Below, piece by piece: positions 36,744-44,570 of a stretch of DNA of 64,000 nt (positions are counted from its first letter, which is position 1; each line of letters begins with the position of its first letter). A program made the position numbers and the translations under genes. Source of the DNA: Carboxylicivirga longa (GTDB taxonomy: Bacteria; Bacteroidota; Bacteroidia; Bacteroidales; Marinilabiliaceae); assembly GCF_050589825.1 (NCBI RefSeq), contig NZ_JBNGOZ010000004.1, positions 219,888 through 283,887 of the forward strand, written 5' to 3'. A model generated the notes under the pieces. That model was not told the origin of the DNA and ran no database searches. It saw only the letters and a program-made list of their open reading frames with translations.

Positions 36744-36775
36744 CAAATGTACGCTTGCATGCTTGATGCTACAAT
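36744..36775 (-). promoter_or_regulatory. Promoter of feoAB
   Basis: On the minus strand, ATTG and TACATTTG are separated by 20 bp (-33 at 36772-36775, -7 at 36744-36751), a close match to the Bacteroidota consensus, about 38 bp upstream of the ATG. No convincing Fur box is seen. Confidence 0.6.
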
Positions 36776-36882
36776 ACCTAAAAGTAGTGATTTTGTATTT
36801 TGTTTTAAAAATTATTCCGTCAATGATATCTTTTTACTAGGTTAGCCCACCGGAAAAATACTAATCAATATTATTAAGCTAA

Positions 36883-37179
36883 ATGAAGAATAGAATAGTT
36901 AACGTGGCAGTACAAGTATTGCCCAGTTCGACAGAACATGATGCTTATCATCTTGTGGATGCAGCCATTGATATTATTGCCCGCTCGGGATTAAAGCATG
37001 AGGTATGTCCATTTGAAACAGTGGTGGAGGGACCTTATGCCGATGTAATGCAGTTGGTTGAGCAGGTGCAGGAGGCTTGCTATGGAAGTGGCGCTGATAG
37101 CCTGATCTGTAATCTTAAAATTCAGTCGAAGGCTGATGGAGATGTGAGTATCGAAGATAAAGTTGGTAAATACAGATAA
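36883..37179 (+). CDS. Thiamine-binding protein, MTH1187/YkoF-like family
   Basis: A 98-residue single-domain protein of the ferredoxin-like fold (VNVAVQVLPSS...AIDIIARSGLKHEVCPFETVVEGPYADVMQLVEQVQ), the family that binds thiamine or related compounds (former DUF77). It stands alone and ends at its own terminator. There is no TPP riboswitch upstream and no thiamine gene nearby. Confidence 0.85.
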   Translation: MKNRIVNVAVQVLPSSTEHDAYHLVDAAIDIIARSGLKHEVCPFETVVEGPYADVMQLVEQVQEACYGSGADSLICNLKIQSKADGDVSIEDKVGKYR

Positions 37180-37181
37180 AA

Positions 37182-37207
37182 AAAAGGTTGCTATTTAGCA
37201 ACCTTTT
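37182..37207. terminator. Terminator after the thiamine-binding protein gene
   Basis: AAAAGGTTGCT / AGCAACCTTTT, an 11-bp perfect stem with a 4-nt loop. Flanking A and T runs make it bidirectional between convergent genes. Confidence 0.8.
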
Positions 37208-37230
37208 CGATCCCCAATGGTATTACCGAC

Positions 37231-37587
37231 TTATTCCTGTAAATCTTCAAATTCTACATTGGTATATTCCTTGGTGCTAACGGCTTCCTGAGGCTCCTTT
37301 GCATCTTCATCCATTCGCTTTTCTTTGATGAAATCCACCGTTTCCTGAAGACCGTCAATAAACTTATCAAAGTCTTCTTTGTATAGAAATACTTTATGTT
37401 TTTCAAAACGATAATTACCTTCTTCATCGTAATGTTTTTTACTTTCCGTAATGGTCAGGTAATAATCATTTTTACGCGTTGCTTTCACGTCGAAAAAGTA
37501 GGTTCTTTTTCCTGCTCTAATGGCCTTTGAAAAAATTTCTTCGCGATCCCTTTTTTCAAAGCCTTCATTTTTCTCGAATCCTTCCAT
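37231..37587 (-). CDS. DUF3276 / PUR-alpha-like nucleic-acid-binding protein
   Basis: A 118-residue protein starting at MEGFEKNEGFEKRDREEIFSK; an in-frame ATG 48 bp upstream would add 16 residues. The core (FSKAIRAGKRTYFFDVKATRKNDYYLTITESKK...HKVFLYKEDFDKFIDGL) is the PUR domain of single-strand DNA/RNA-binding proteins found across Bacteroidota. The acidic C-terminal tail is variable. Its cellular role is not defined. Confidence 0.85.
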   Translation of the reverse strand: MEGFEKNEGFEKRDREEIFSKAIRAGKRTYFFDVKATRKNDYYLTITESKKHYDEEGNYRFEKHKVFLYKEDFDKFIDGLQETVDFIKEKRMDEDAKEPQEAVSTKEYTNVEFEDLQE

Positions 37588-37635
37588 TTTTTTCTTTATT
37601 GTTTTGGAAACAGCTTGTGTGCTCAAAAATGACAA

Positions 37636-38079
37636 TTATTTATTTATTAACCAATAAATTTTTTACAATTTTTTTATGTTTTTCAAACAAATATACAGAA
37701 CGTTCGAGCGCTAACGTTTAAATGCTATGCTTAAGAGCACCAGCATCAGTTGTTTAATATAATTGTCCATCTTTATCACTTAGCTGATCTGCCAGTAATG
37801 ATCATGCTTATTAATTACTTTTATCCTAACTATGTTACGCTATAATAGCTTTTAAGCACTTCTTTCTTTTCTTTTTAAAATGCTAAAGGGTAACCCAATT
37901 AGTGCTCTCCTGAGTTTTCGCTTGCAGAGCCAAGGGAATGGAGTGTAACAGAGTCTCGGGTTCATTACTGATTGAAAATTAAGGGCTAAAAAAAAGTAAG
38001 ATCCGGCATGGGATTGGTGGGACTCTTATTACCTTTTAACAAAGCTTGACATTCATTTAAGCAAGACTTGATAAAAGCG
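37636..38079. other. Intergenic stretch upstream of the nusB operon
   Basis: About 440 bp, AT-rich, with stops in every frame. Apart from the nusB promoter at its right edge I see no RNA gene, repeat or riboswitch. Confidence 0.4.
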
Positions 38080-38110
38080 CTTGATGCAAATAAAAAAAAA
38101 GCTACTTTTG
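38080..38110 (+). promoter_or_regulatory. Promoter of the nusB-DUF1573-yajC-ybbR-coaE operon
   Basis: CTTG (38080-38083) and TACTTTTG (38103-38110) with a 19-bp spacer fit the Bacteroidota consensus. Transcription would start near 38117, which supports the nusB start at 38143 and excludes an in-frame start at 38068. Confidence 0.65.
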
Positions 38111-38142
38111 CATTTAAAATACAGTTAAAAAGTTCGATAGGG

Positions 38143-39084
38143 ATGTTAAGTAGAAGATTGTTAAGAGTTAAAGTTGTGCAAATGACTTATGCACATCATC
38201 AAAAGGGTGAGGTGTCGATACAACAGACAGAAAATGAGTTATTTCACAGCATAGCTAAGGCTCATGAGATGTATCATTCATTTTTGCTATTGCTATTGGA
38301 GCTGAAGAATTTTGCGGAAAACAGAATTGAACTTCGCAAGCAAAAGAGACGTCCTTCAGAAGATGATTTAAATCCCAATTTACGCTTTGTAGATAATGCC
38401 TTTTTATTACAGCTAGCTGGCAATGAAGCGTTAATGGCCTATAATACTAAAAACGGTACGCCTTGGGTAAATCATCCCGAAACCATTAAGAGCCTCTATA
38501 ACGTTATAAGCGAATCGGAAATGTTTGTTGAATACATGAAGACCGATGCAGGTGATTATGAGGCAGACAAACGTTTTATTGCTAAGTTGCTCGAGAAGGT
38601 AATTGCACCATTTGAAAGCTTGTATGCCATCTTTGAGGAGCAGAGTGTATATTGGAACGATGAGGTGGAATTTGTAATTTCCATGGCCGTTAAAACAATT
38701 AAGGGTTTTCAGGAGGCTAATGGTGCCGATGAGGCATTGCTGCCCGAGTTCAAAGATGATGAAGATCGTGACTTTGTGCAGCGTCTGTGCCGCAAAACAC
38801 TGGTGAACCAGAAAGATAACATGGAGCTGATAAAGCAGTTTACCAAAAACTGGGATTTTGATCGCGTAGCCTATCTTGACCTGGTATTGATGCAGGTTGC
38901 CTTGGCCGAGATTATGGAGTTTAGTAGTATTCCGGTTAATGTTACCCTGAACGAATACATCGAAATTGCCAAGTATTATTCTACCAGCAAGAGTGGTACC
39001 TTTATCAACGGTGTGCTTGATAAGATTATCGGGCACCTCATCGAAGAGAAAAAAATAAACAAGCCCGGCAAAGTAACCCGTTAA
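38143..39084 (+). CDS. nusB: Transcription antitermination factor NusB (long Bacteroidota form)
   Basis: A 313-residue protein. The NusB fold is at the C-terminus (about 175-300: FVQRLCRKTLVNQKDNMELIKQFTKNWDFDRVAYLDLVLMQVALAE, then VNVTLNEYIEIAKYYSTSKSGTFINGVLDK), which binds boxA RNA with NusE during rRNA transcription. It is preceded by a helical N-terminal extension usual in this phylum but absent from the ~140-residue proteobacterial protein. Its stop codon abuts the ATG of the DUF1573 gene. Confidence 0.93.
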   Translation: MLSRRLLRVKVVQMTYAHHQKGEVSIQQTENELFHSIAKAHEMYHSFLLLLLELKNFAENRIELRKQKRRPSEDDLNPNLRFVDNAFLLQLAGNEALMAYNTKNGTPWVNHPETIKSLYNVISESEMFVEYMKTDAGDYEADKRFIAKLLEKVIAPFESLYAIFEEQSVYWNDEVEFVISMAVKTIKGFQEANGADEALLPEFKDDEDRDFVQRLCRKTLVNQKDNMELIKQFTKNWDFDRVAYLDLVLMQVALAEIMEFSSIPVNVTLNEYIEIAKYYSTSKSGTFINGVLDKIIGHLIEEKKINKPGKVTR

Positions 39085-39489
39085 ATGAAAAGTCATCACC
39101 TGCTTATCCTTTTTTTAGCCCTATCTTGTAGTGCCTGTATATTGGGCAAGAAAAGGCAAAAGGAGAAAATAGGCTCAGGAAAGCTTCGTTTTACCGAATT
39201 ATCTTATAATTTTGGAACGCTCAGGCACGGTGATGTTGTGGCTCATCGATTCAGGGTGGTTAACGAGGGAGATTACCCGGTTACCATTCAGGAAGTGAGT
39301 CATCAGTGCGGATGTACCGATGCGTTCTTTACCAAAGCACCCATCGACCCTGCCGATACCGGCTATGTAGAGGTGTTGTTTGATACCAAAGGCTGGCAAG
39401 GCAGACAGGTGAAACAGGTGGTGGTAATGGCTAACGACTCGGTTAAGCGGCATGAATTGTTGGTTTGGGCAAGTATAAACAGAAATTAA
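39085..39489 (+). CDS. DUF1573 lipoprotein
   Basis: A 134-residue probable lipoprotein (MKSHHLLILFLALSCSAC; Cys15 or Cys18 as anchor). The domain has the typical SYNFGTLRHGDVVAHRFRVVNEGDYPVTIQEVSHQCGCTDAFF with the conserved C-G-C-T, an Ig-like fold. It is co-transcribed between nusB and yajC, a conserved placement in Bacteroidota. Function unknown. Confidence 0.88.
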   Translation: MKSHHLLILFLALSCSACILGKKRQKEKIGSGKLRFTELSYNFGTLRHGDVVAHRFRVVNEGDYPVTIQEVSHQCGCTDAFFTKAPIDPADTGYVEVLFDTKGWQGRQVKQVVVMANDSVKRHELLVWASINRN

Positions 39490-39500
39490 TAAAATAAATT

Positions 39501-39827
39501 ATGAGTTTTTCAAACGTACTATTGAGCCTGTTACCTCAGGCTGCCGAAGGAGCTAATCCTATTATGCAATTTGCACCTTTTGTGCTCATCATCATTGTAT
39601 TCTATTTCTTTATGATAAGGCCGCAGATGAAGCGTCAGAAAGAGTTGCGTAAATATCGCGAGGCCCTCAAAAAAGGTGATAAAGTGATTACTACAGGCGG
39701 TATCTACGGAAAGGTAGCCGAAGTGAAAGATCAGTTTGTAACGGTGGAGATTGCTGACGGTGTAAAGGTGAAAATGGATAAGTCAGCCATTGTTATGGAT
39801 ATGACTGATGTAGCTGCCAATAAGTAA
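39501..39827 (+). CDS. yajC: Preprotein translocase subunit YajC
   Basis: A 108-residue protein with one membrane helix (FAPFVLIIIVFYFFMIRPQ) followed by the YajC signature RPQMKRQKELRKYREALKKGDKVITTGGIYGKV. It associates with SecDF at the Sec translocon. Its promoter is shared with nusB. Confidence 0.96.
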   Translation: MSFSNVLLSLLPQAAEGANPIMQFAPFVLIIIVFYFFMIRPQMKRQKELRKYREALKKGDKVITTGGIYGKVAEVKDQFVTVEIADGVKVKMDKSAIVMDMTDVAANK

Positions 39828-39867
39828 GAGGGCTTGCTGGTTTCCGTGTTTTCTGCTAAAGATTAAT

Positions 39868-39875
39868 TACTTTTG
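39868..39875 (+). promoter_or_regulatory. Possible internal -7 box upstream of the ybbR gene
   Basis: TACTTTTG matches the -7 consensus about 21 bp before the ATG in a 69-bp gap. No good -33 box is present. Confidence 0.3.
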
Positions 39876-39896
39876 TATTATTCTGATCGTTAAACC

Positions 39897-40907
39897 ATGG
39901 ATAACATACAAGCATTGCTAAAAAAATACATTCAATTTATTACTAAAAAGACCCGGGAGTTACGCGAAGATAGAAACGCGCTTATCTTTCTGGTCTTTTT
40001 ACTTTTATCGGCCTGCTTTTGGGTGTTAAATGCATTGCGAAAGGACGATTACACTACAGAGGTGAGTTACCCGGTGCGCTTTGTGAATGTCGGCGAAGAC
40101 GAAATTGTAAAGGGTAGCCTCAAACGTGACCTGCATCTTCGGATACGGGGCGGGGGGTTTAAGATATTACCCTATCACCTGCGACAGCAATTTACGGCCA
40201 CCGCTATCGATATATCTGCTCTCAGTCGGGTGAATGTCGACGGGGTGGATGGTGCCTACCTTAATTCAATCGATTATTTTAAGCTCATAGAAGGTAAGTT
40301 GGCGGTAGGTGTAGAGCTGGAAGCCATTATGCCTGATACTTTATTTATACCGCTCATTGCTAAGGAAAGAAAAAAACTACCTGTTAAAGTGGTAGCTGAT
40401 TATTCCTTCGAGCGTCAGTGTCAGTTGTCCGGATCCATTAAGGTGTCACCCGACTCAGTAATGGTGGCAGGTGCCGGTGATGTGCTGGATACGCTATCGT
40501 ATATCCCAACACGGCCTTTGTTTTTCGAAAACTTATCAGATACCATTGTGCGCAATGTGCAATTGGATGTTAATCCCTCACTGGAGCTGAGCAAAAGAAG
40601 GGTAGTAGTGACCCTTCCGGTAGAGCCCTATACCGAGGCGCGTATTAATGTACCCATAAAATCGCTGAATTTGCCTGACAGTGTGGATCTAAAGACTTTT
40701 CCCCCAGCGATAGAGGTGTCGTATCATATTGGTTTGACCCGCCCCTTATTTCAGGTAAACGATTTTGCTGCCACGATCGATTTTGCGTCCATCCGCTTCG
40801 ATGATTTGCCACGGCGCCTGAAAGTGCGTGTACAGAGGGCACCCGAGGATATACAGAATATGAGCTTTCGGCCGGTTTTTGTGGAGTATTTATTGGAAAA
40901 GAAATAA
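39897..40907 (+). CDS. YbbR-domain membrane protein (CdaR-like)
   Basis: A 336-residue protein with one N-terminal membrane helix (ALIFLVFLLLSACFWVLNAL, about 28-47) and an extracytoplasmic part of YbbR-like repeats, for example YPVRFVNVGEDEIVKGSLKRDLHLRIRGGGF and VSPDSVMVAGAGDVLDTLSYI. YbbR proteins in Firmicutes regulate the diadenylate cyclase CdaA. Here the gene sits instead between yajC and coaE, a conserved Bacteroidota order. It stops 3 bp before coaE. Confidence 0.85.
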   Translation: MDNIQALLKKYIQFITKKTRELREDRNALIFLVFLLLSACFWVLNALRKDDYTTEVSYPVRFVNVGEDEIVKGSLKRDLHLRIRGGGFKILPYHLRQQFTATAIDISALSRVNVDGVDGAYLNSIDYFKLIEGKLAVGVELEAIMPDTLFIPLIAKERKKLPVKVVADYSFERQCQLSGSIKVSPDSVMVAGAGDVLDTLSYIPTRPLFFENLSDTIVRNVQLDVNPSLELSKRRVVVTLPVEPYTEARINVPIKSLNLPDSVDLKTFPPAIEVSYHIGLTRPLFQVNDFAATIDFASIRFDDLPRRLKVRVQRAPEDIQNMSFRPVFVEYLLEKK

Positions 40908-40910
40908 GGG

Positions 40911-41486
40911 ATGAAGAAAATAGGGATTACTGGTGGTATAGGAAGCGGTAAATCAACCGTGGTTAGGCTTATCCGTTTTTTGGGCTATCCTGTTTACGAG
41001 GCCGACTTTGAGGCCAAACGGTTAATTAATGAAGATGTGGCGCTGAAGGATAAAATTGTGTCATTATTGGGGGCTGAGGCTTATACTGAGTCGGGCTATA
41101 ACCGATCCTATGTGGCGCGTCAGGTCTTTAATAACCGGGACTTGCTACAGCAGCTTAATAGCATTGTCCATCCCGCTGTACGTGCCCATTTTGAGGCCTG
41201 GTGCAGGAGGAATGCAGCTAGCGATCTGGTATTTCAGGAGGCAGCCATTCTGTTTGAGAGTGGCGGCCATACGGCCTTCGATGCCACCCTGTTGGTTACT
41301 GCGCCGCAGGATATGCGCATACAGCGTGTGGTGAAGCGCGATGGATTGGCACCCCATCAAGTAGAGGCACGCATCAGTAATCAGTGGAGCGATAAACAAA
41401 AGGCTGATCTGGCTGATTTTGTGCTGCAGTGCGATGGACGGCATCTGGTTATTCCACAAGTACTGGCTATACTGAAACAGCTATAG
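40911..41486 (+). CDS. coaE: Dephospho-CoA kinase CoaE
   Basis: A 191-residue cytoplasmic kinase that phosphorylates the 3'-OH of dephospho-CoA, the last step of CoA synthesis. The P-loop is GITGGIGSGKST (5-16). The lid and core motifs YEADFEAKRLI and IVHPAVRAHFEAWCRR are typical, and the C-terminal part has RVVKRDGLAPHQVEARISNQWSD. It is the last gene of the nusB operon. Confidence 0.95.
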   Translation: MKKIGITGGIGSGKSTVVRLIRFLGYPVYEADFEAKRLINEDVALKDKIVSLLGAEAYTESGYNRSYVARQVFNNRDLLQQLNSIVHPAVRAHFEAWCRRNAASDLVFQEAAILFESGGHTAFDATLLVTAPQDMRIQRVVKRDGLAPHQVEARISNQWSDKQKADLADFVLQCDGRHLVIPQVLAILKQL

Positions 41487-41579
41487 AGCTGTGCCTGCAG
41501 ATGCTGGATACACCTACTAACTGTTAAGATGTAATTATAATGCCAATTCGCAGATTGCATTAATATTGCCTCATAAAAG

Positions 41580-41610
41580 TTTGGTGTAAACGTCTTTAAT
41601 TTTATTTTTG
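41580..41610 (+). promoter_or_regulatory. Consensus promoter of the DUF5606 gene
   Basis: TTTG (41580-41583), a 19-bp spacer and TATTTTTG (41603-41610), a perfect Bacteroidota sigma-A promoter 23 bp upstream of the ATG. Confidence 0.75.
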
Positions 41611-41633
41611 CAGCGAATATTAAATACAAGAAT

Positions 41634-42056
41634 ATGTTGAAAGGAATATTAGCAATTTCGGGACAAAGAGGATTGTTTAAATTGGTGTCTCAGGCCAAGA
41701 ATTCAATCATCGTGGAGTCTTTGATTGATGGTAAGAAAATGCCTGCTTATGCAACATCACGTATCAGTGCTCTTGAAGATATATCGATATATACCGAGGA
41801 TGAGGATGTGAAGCTGTTTGATGTGTTTAAGGCCATTCACGAAAAAGAGAACGGTGGTATGGCTATCTCGCCCAAGAGCAGCGGCGCCGAGCTTAAAACC
41901 TATTTTGAAGAGGTGTTGCCTTTGTACGATAAAGACCGTGTGTATGTATCGGATATTAAAAAAGTGCTGGGCTGGTATAACTTACTGATGGAGAAGGATA
42001 TGTTTGATCCCAATGCCGTTGAGGAAGAAGTAGAAGTCGAGGCAAGTGAAGAATAA
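41634..42056 (+). CDS. DUF5606-family protein
   Basis: A 140-residue acidic cytoplasmic protein. MLKGILAISGQRGLFKLVSQAKNSIIVESLIDGKKMPAYATSRISALEDISIYT is the beta-rich N-terminal part of DUF5606, followed by a helical half (LKTYFEEVLPLYDKDRVYVSDIKKVLGWYNLL). The Glu-rich tail is variable. The family is Bacteroidota-specific and of unknown role. It has its own strong promoter and terminator. Confidence 0.85.
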   Translation: MLKGILAISGQRGLFKLVSQAKNSIIVESLIDGKKMPAYATSRISALEDISIYTEDEDVKLFDVFKAIHEKENGGMAISPKSSGAELKTYFEEVLPLYDKDRVYVSDIKKVLGWYNLLMEKDMFDPNAVEEEVEVEASEE

Positions 42057-42078
42057 TATTTATATTAAATCATGTAAG

Positions 42079-42107
42079 AAGGTGTCCTGTTGGGGCACCT
42101 TTTTTTG
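42079..42107 (+). terminator. Terminator of the DUF5606 gene
   Basis: AAGGTGTCC / GGGCACCTT (9 bp, with one G.T pair) around a 5-nt loop, followed by a run of T. Confidence 0.75.
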
Positions 42108-42188
42108 CATAATAGGGGCATAAGTTATCGGCATTGTGTATATTAGATAGGCTTTCTGCATTGTTGCAGTAGCCATAAAACCAAGCTG

Positions 42189-42914
42189 ATGAGAAAAATA
42201 CTATTATTAGCCGCTTTTACGTTGTTTACGCTAGTTGTTAATGCACAGACTGACGTTTACACTGTAAGTAGTGGAGAAATGATTTTTGCCTGGAGCGATA
42301 CTGAACAGACACCCATTGGGGGTGGTTCCATGGAAAATGTGAGTGATAACCTGCGTTTCTCTGTTTTTTTGCACCTGGGGCAGTATGTGCACATCGACCT
42401 GGGGAATTCCCTGGGATTTTATTCAGGACTGGCGCTGCGCAATATCGGTTTTATCACCGAAGATGATGCCCTGGATTTAGGAGTGGACAAAGAGAAGCAC
42501 CGTGCCTATGCACTCGGGCTACCCCTGGCTCTTAAGCTGGGCTCTTTTCGCGATCATTTTTACCTCTACGGTGGTGCCGAGTACGAATTACTCTTTCACT
42601 ACAAATATAAATATTGGGTAGATGGCGATAAGCACAAGACCTCGGAGTGGTTCAGCGACCGTACCAACCGTTTTGTACCTTCAGTATTTGCCGGTATTCA
42701 GTTTCCCCGTGGTCTCAATCTTAAGTTTAAGTATTACCTCGATGATTTCTTAAATACGGATTATAAAAAAGGCGACAATCCTTTAAATGATTACTCACGC
42801 TACGGCAAAACCCGAATGTTTCACATCTCGCTCAGCTGGCAGTTCGACACCCGTGATATTGAGAAGTTATGGGGTGGCGATGGTGCTGCTCGACACCATG
42901 ATGTGGTGATTTGA
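42189..42914 (+). CDS. Small outer-membrane beta-barrel protein
   Basis: A 241-residue protein with signal peptide MRKILLLAAFTLFTLVVNAQ. The mature part has alternating strands (LGFYSGLALRNIGFIT, YALGLPLALKLGSF, FYLYGGAEYELLFHY, RMFHISLSWQF) as in porin-like OMP-b-barrel proteins. No ligand or partner is evident. It is the last chromosomal-type gene before the accessory island. Confidence 0.75.
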   Translation: MRKILLLAAFTLFTLVVNAQTDVYTVSSGEMIFAWSDTEQTPIGGGSMENVSDNLRFSVFLHLGQYVHIDLGNSLGFYSGLALRNIGFITEDDALDLGVDKEKHRAYALGLPLALKLGSFRDHFYLYGGAEYELLFHYKYKYWVDGDKHKTSEWFSDRTNRFVPSVFAGIQFPRGLNLKFKYYLDDFLNTDYKKGDNPLNDYSRYGKTRMFHISLSWQFDTRDIEKLWGGDGAARHHDVVI

Positions 42915-42994
42915 TATGAGTTAAAAATTCCTGTGGCTATGGATGCCTTTCGCGTTAAGTGCTGGGTATCCGTCTTTAGTCTAATGGTGCATAT

Positions 42995-43059
42995 AATATG
43001 AAGTGATCTGATTCTGTTTGTTGTCCTTCGACAGATACAAAGATTTGGAAATGTGTAAT
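42995..43059. repeat. 65-bp direct repeat, copy 1 (island left edge)
   Basis: Nearly identical to 58720-58784 in the same orientation: the first 50 bp are the same, then 3 of 15 bases differ. It ends exactly where the IS66 terminal repeat begins. On the minus strand the -7-like box is degraded here (AATCTTTG) compared with copy 2 (TATCTTTG). Confidence 0.85.
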
Positions 43060-43145
43060 GTAAGCGTCTCCACAATAACGTATAGCATCTTATGGTAAAA
43101 GGTTGAAGTTTTGTATCTGATTTTTGTAATAAAAAAGGATGCATT

Positions 43146-43334
43146 ATGATTTTTAATTTTACTGATAATACGCGCTTCTTCTTTTACAACGAAGCTGTAG
43201 ATATGCGTAAAGGAATCCACTCGCTCTATCATTTGGTAAAAACAGCAGGTAATATGGATGCGCTAAGTGGTGATAGTTATGTATTCATTGGCAGGACACG
43301 TAAATCTATCAAGGTATTACGATGGCAAGGTTGA
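43146..43334 (+). pseudogene. IS66 TnpB fragment
   Basis: 62 residues: DNTRFFFYNEAVDMRKGIHSLYHLV...GDSYVFIGRTRKSIKVLRW is the N-terminal half of the IS66 accessory protein TnpB (normally about 115 residues). The frame is lost where the unrelated transposase fragment begins, overlapping it by 13 bp. Confidence 0.8.
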
Positions 43335-43693
43335 TAACCAATAATATAGACTTAAAGCACTTTGAGCTTGTGTCAGAAGATAAGCAGGCTGTAATACATA
43401 GTGCCATTGTGTATTCTATATCCTTAAAGCGAAGCATAAAAGTTGTGCATGCTCTTTATTGCAACCCAAAGGGTAAGCAGATTTATAAACTGTATTTCTC
43501 AACAGATATCAATATGAATGCTTCTGATATCCTGAGGTTTTATCAAAGCCGCTTCCAAATTGAATTTCTTTACCGTGATGGAAAACAGCATACAGGCTTA
43601 AATGATTGCCAAGCCAGATGCGAAAATAAATTGGATTTTCACTTTAGCGCTTCGCTACAGCCATCAATCTTGCCAAGATCTTCCATTGGTTGA
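43322..43693 (+). pseudogene. DDE transposase C-terminal fragment (IS4-like), nested in IS66
   Basis: 123 residues. The first part overlaps the IS66 tnpB remnant. From about residue 30 it reads as an IS4-type DDE transposase: YKLYFSTDINMNASDILRFYQSRFQIEFLYRDGKQHTGLNDCQAR, with the Y-x-x-R-F-x-I-E-x-x-x-R-D region that holds the final catalytic glutamate. It is not related to IS66 and must come from a second element; the N-terminal DD residues are missing. Confidence 0.65.
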
Positions 43694-43876
43694 ACCATAC
43701 CCAAAGAACAAAGAAGATCATTTTCAATGACTGATATCAAAACAATAAACAACAATGCCTTACAATTGAATTTGTTTTTTTGACAAGTTCGGAATTAACC
43801 CAAACTTGCCTAAAAATATAAAGAAGGCAAGGGAACTTTTATATTATGGCACTATTGCCGCTTAAAAGTTTAATGA

Positions 43877-44140
43877 AGTATTGCCAGGTGCGACCTGGAC
43901 AATAATATTATTGAACGACCAATGCGCTACATAAGCATCAGTCGTCGTAATTCTCTCTTCTGTGGTTCCAATGCCGTAACCGTGAGAACTGCTGCACTAT
44001 ATTCTCTGGCTATTTCATGCAGATTGAATGATGTAAATACATTTTCCTATTTCAAGGATGTAATACAGCGCCTGGCTGAATTCCCAAGGATGAGCAACGA
44101 GCAGATGTGTAACTTGCTACCCGATAGGTGGGCGCAATAA
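43877..44140 (+). pseudogene. IS66 TnpC transposase, C-terminal fragment
   Basis: Open from just after an in-frame stop: RCDLDNNIIERPMRYISISRRNSLFCGSNAVTVRTAALYSLAISC carries the DNN-x-x-E-R-x-x-R signature near the end of IS66 transposases, including the last catalytic Glu, and continues to LLPDRW. The remaining ~400 residues are gone. Confidence 0.8.
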
Positions 44141-44150
44141 AAAGATAAAA

Positions 44151-44193
44151 AACACCATCAAATTGAGAGATCAACTTGATGGGGTGTTTTTTT
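44151..44193 (+). terminator. Terminator near the IS66 right end
   Basis: AACACCATCAA pairs with TTGATGGGGTGTT (2-nt bulge) and runs into seven T. Confidence 0.6.
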
Positions 44194-44219
44194 GCGTAGG
44201 GCCACCCGGAGACCTTTAC

Positions 44220-44473
44220 ACTCTAAATGTTTATTACTTTGTATTAAGTGCATGGAGTTTGTATCACGCGAACAAGAAGGAACTGAAGATAGCCTTAAAT
44301 GCAAAATGAAGGTTATGGCTCGATGGGGTTATTGCGGAAGTCGAATATTTAGGTCCTCGGTTTCAATATTATAATGCATAATTCGGGCTTCATTTTTTCT
44401 GCTTCCATATTAATTGTTCTACAACAATTATTAATGTTAGACAGCATTTATTTTGCGGTTTGTGATTTCGGAA
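44220..44473. other. Non-coding spacer between IS66 remnant and operon terminator
   Basis: AT-rich sequence with no supportable gene. A 60-residue ORF across 44192-44374 has no family resemblance and overlaps the IS end. Confidence 0.4.
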
Positions 44474-44530
44474 TAAAAAAGAGGGTGATGGAAAGGTGCA
44501 TTTAAATAGTACACCATTTCCTCACCCTCT
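44474..44530 (-). terminator. Strong terminator of the ten-gene island operon
   Basis: On the minus strand AGAGGGTGAGGAAATGGTG pairs with GCACCTTTCCATCACCCTCT with two single-base bulges, followed by TTTTTTATT. It lies 40 bp after the last gene's stop codon. Confidence 0.85.
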
Positions 44531-44570
44531 AAATGTGCTGGAAGCTTTTTCTTCCAAAGTTCTTTAAAGG

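Larger units (their letters stand above)
43060..44219 (+). mobile_element. Decayed IS66-family element with nested transposase fragments
   Basis: The left end GTAAGCGTCTCC and the right end GGAGACCTTTAC are inverted repeats with 10 of 12 matches and carry the IS66-type terminus GTAAGCG. At about 1160 bp it is less than half of a normal IS66. It holds a truncated tnpB, part of an unrelated DDE transposase, and only the C-terminal end of tnpC. No target duplication flanks the two ends. Confidence 0.75.

Noticed and set aside
36776..36882. Possible TPP riboswitch upstream of the thiamine-binding protein
   Set aside because: The conserved TPP-riboswitch core words are absent and the gap is short.
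44192..44374. 60-residue plus-strand ORF overlapping the IS66 right end
   Set aside because: It begins inside the terminator and inverted repeat of the IS and shows no coding character.
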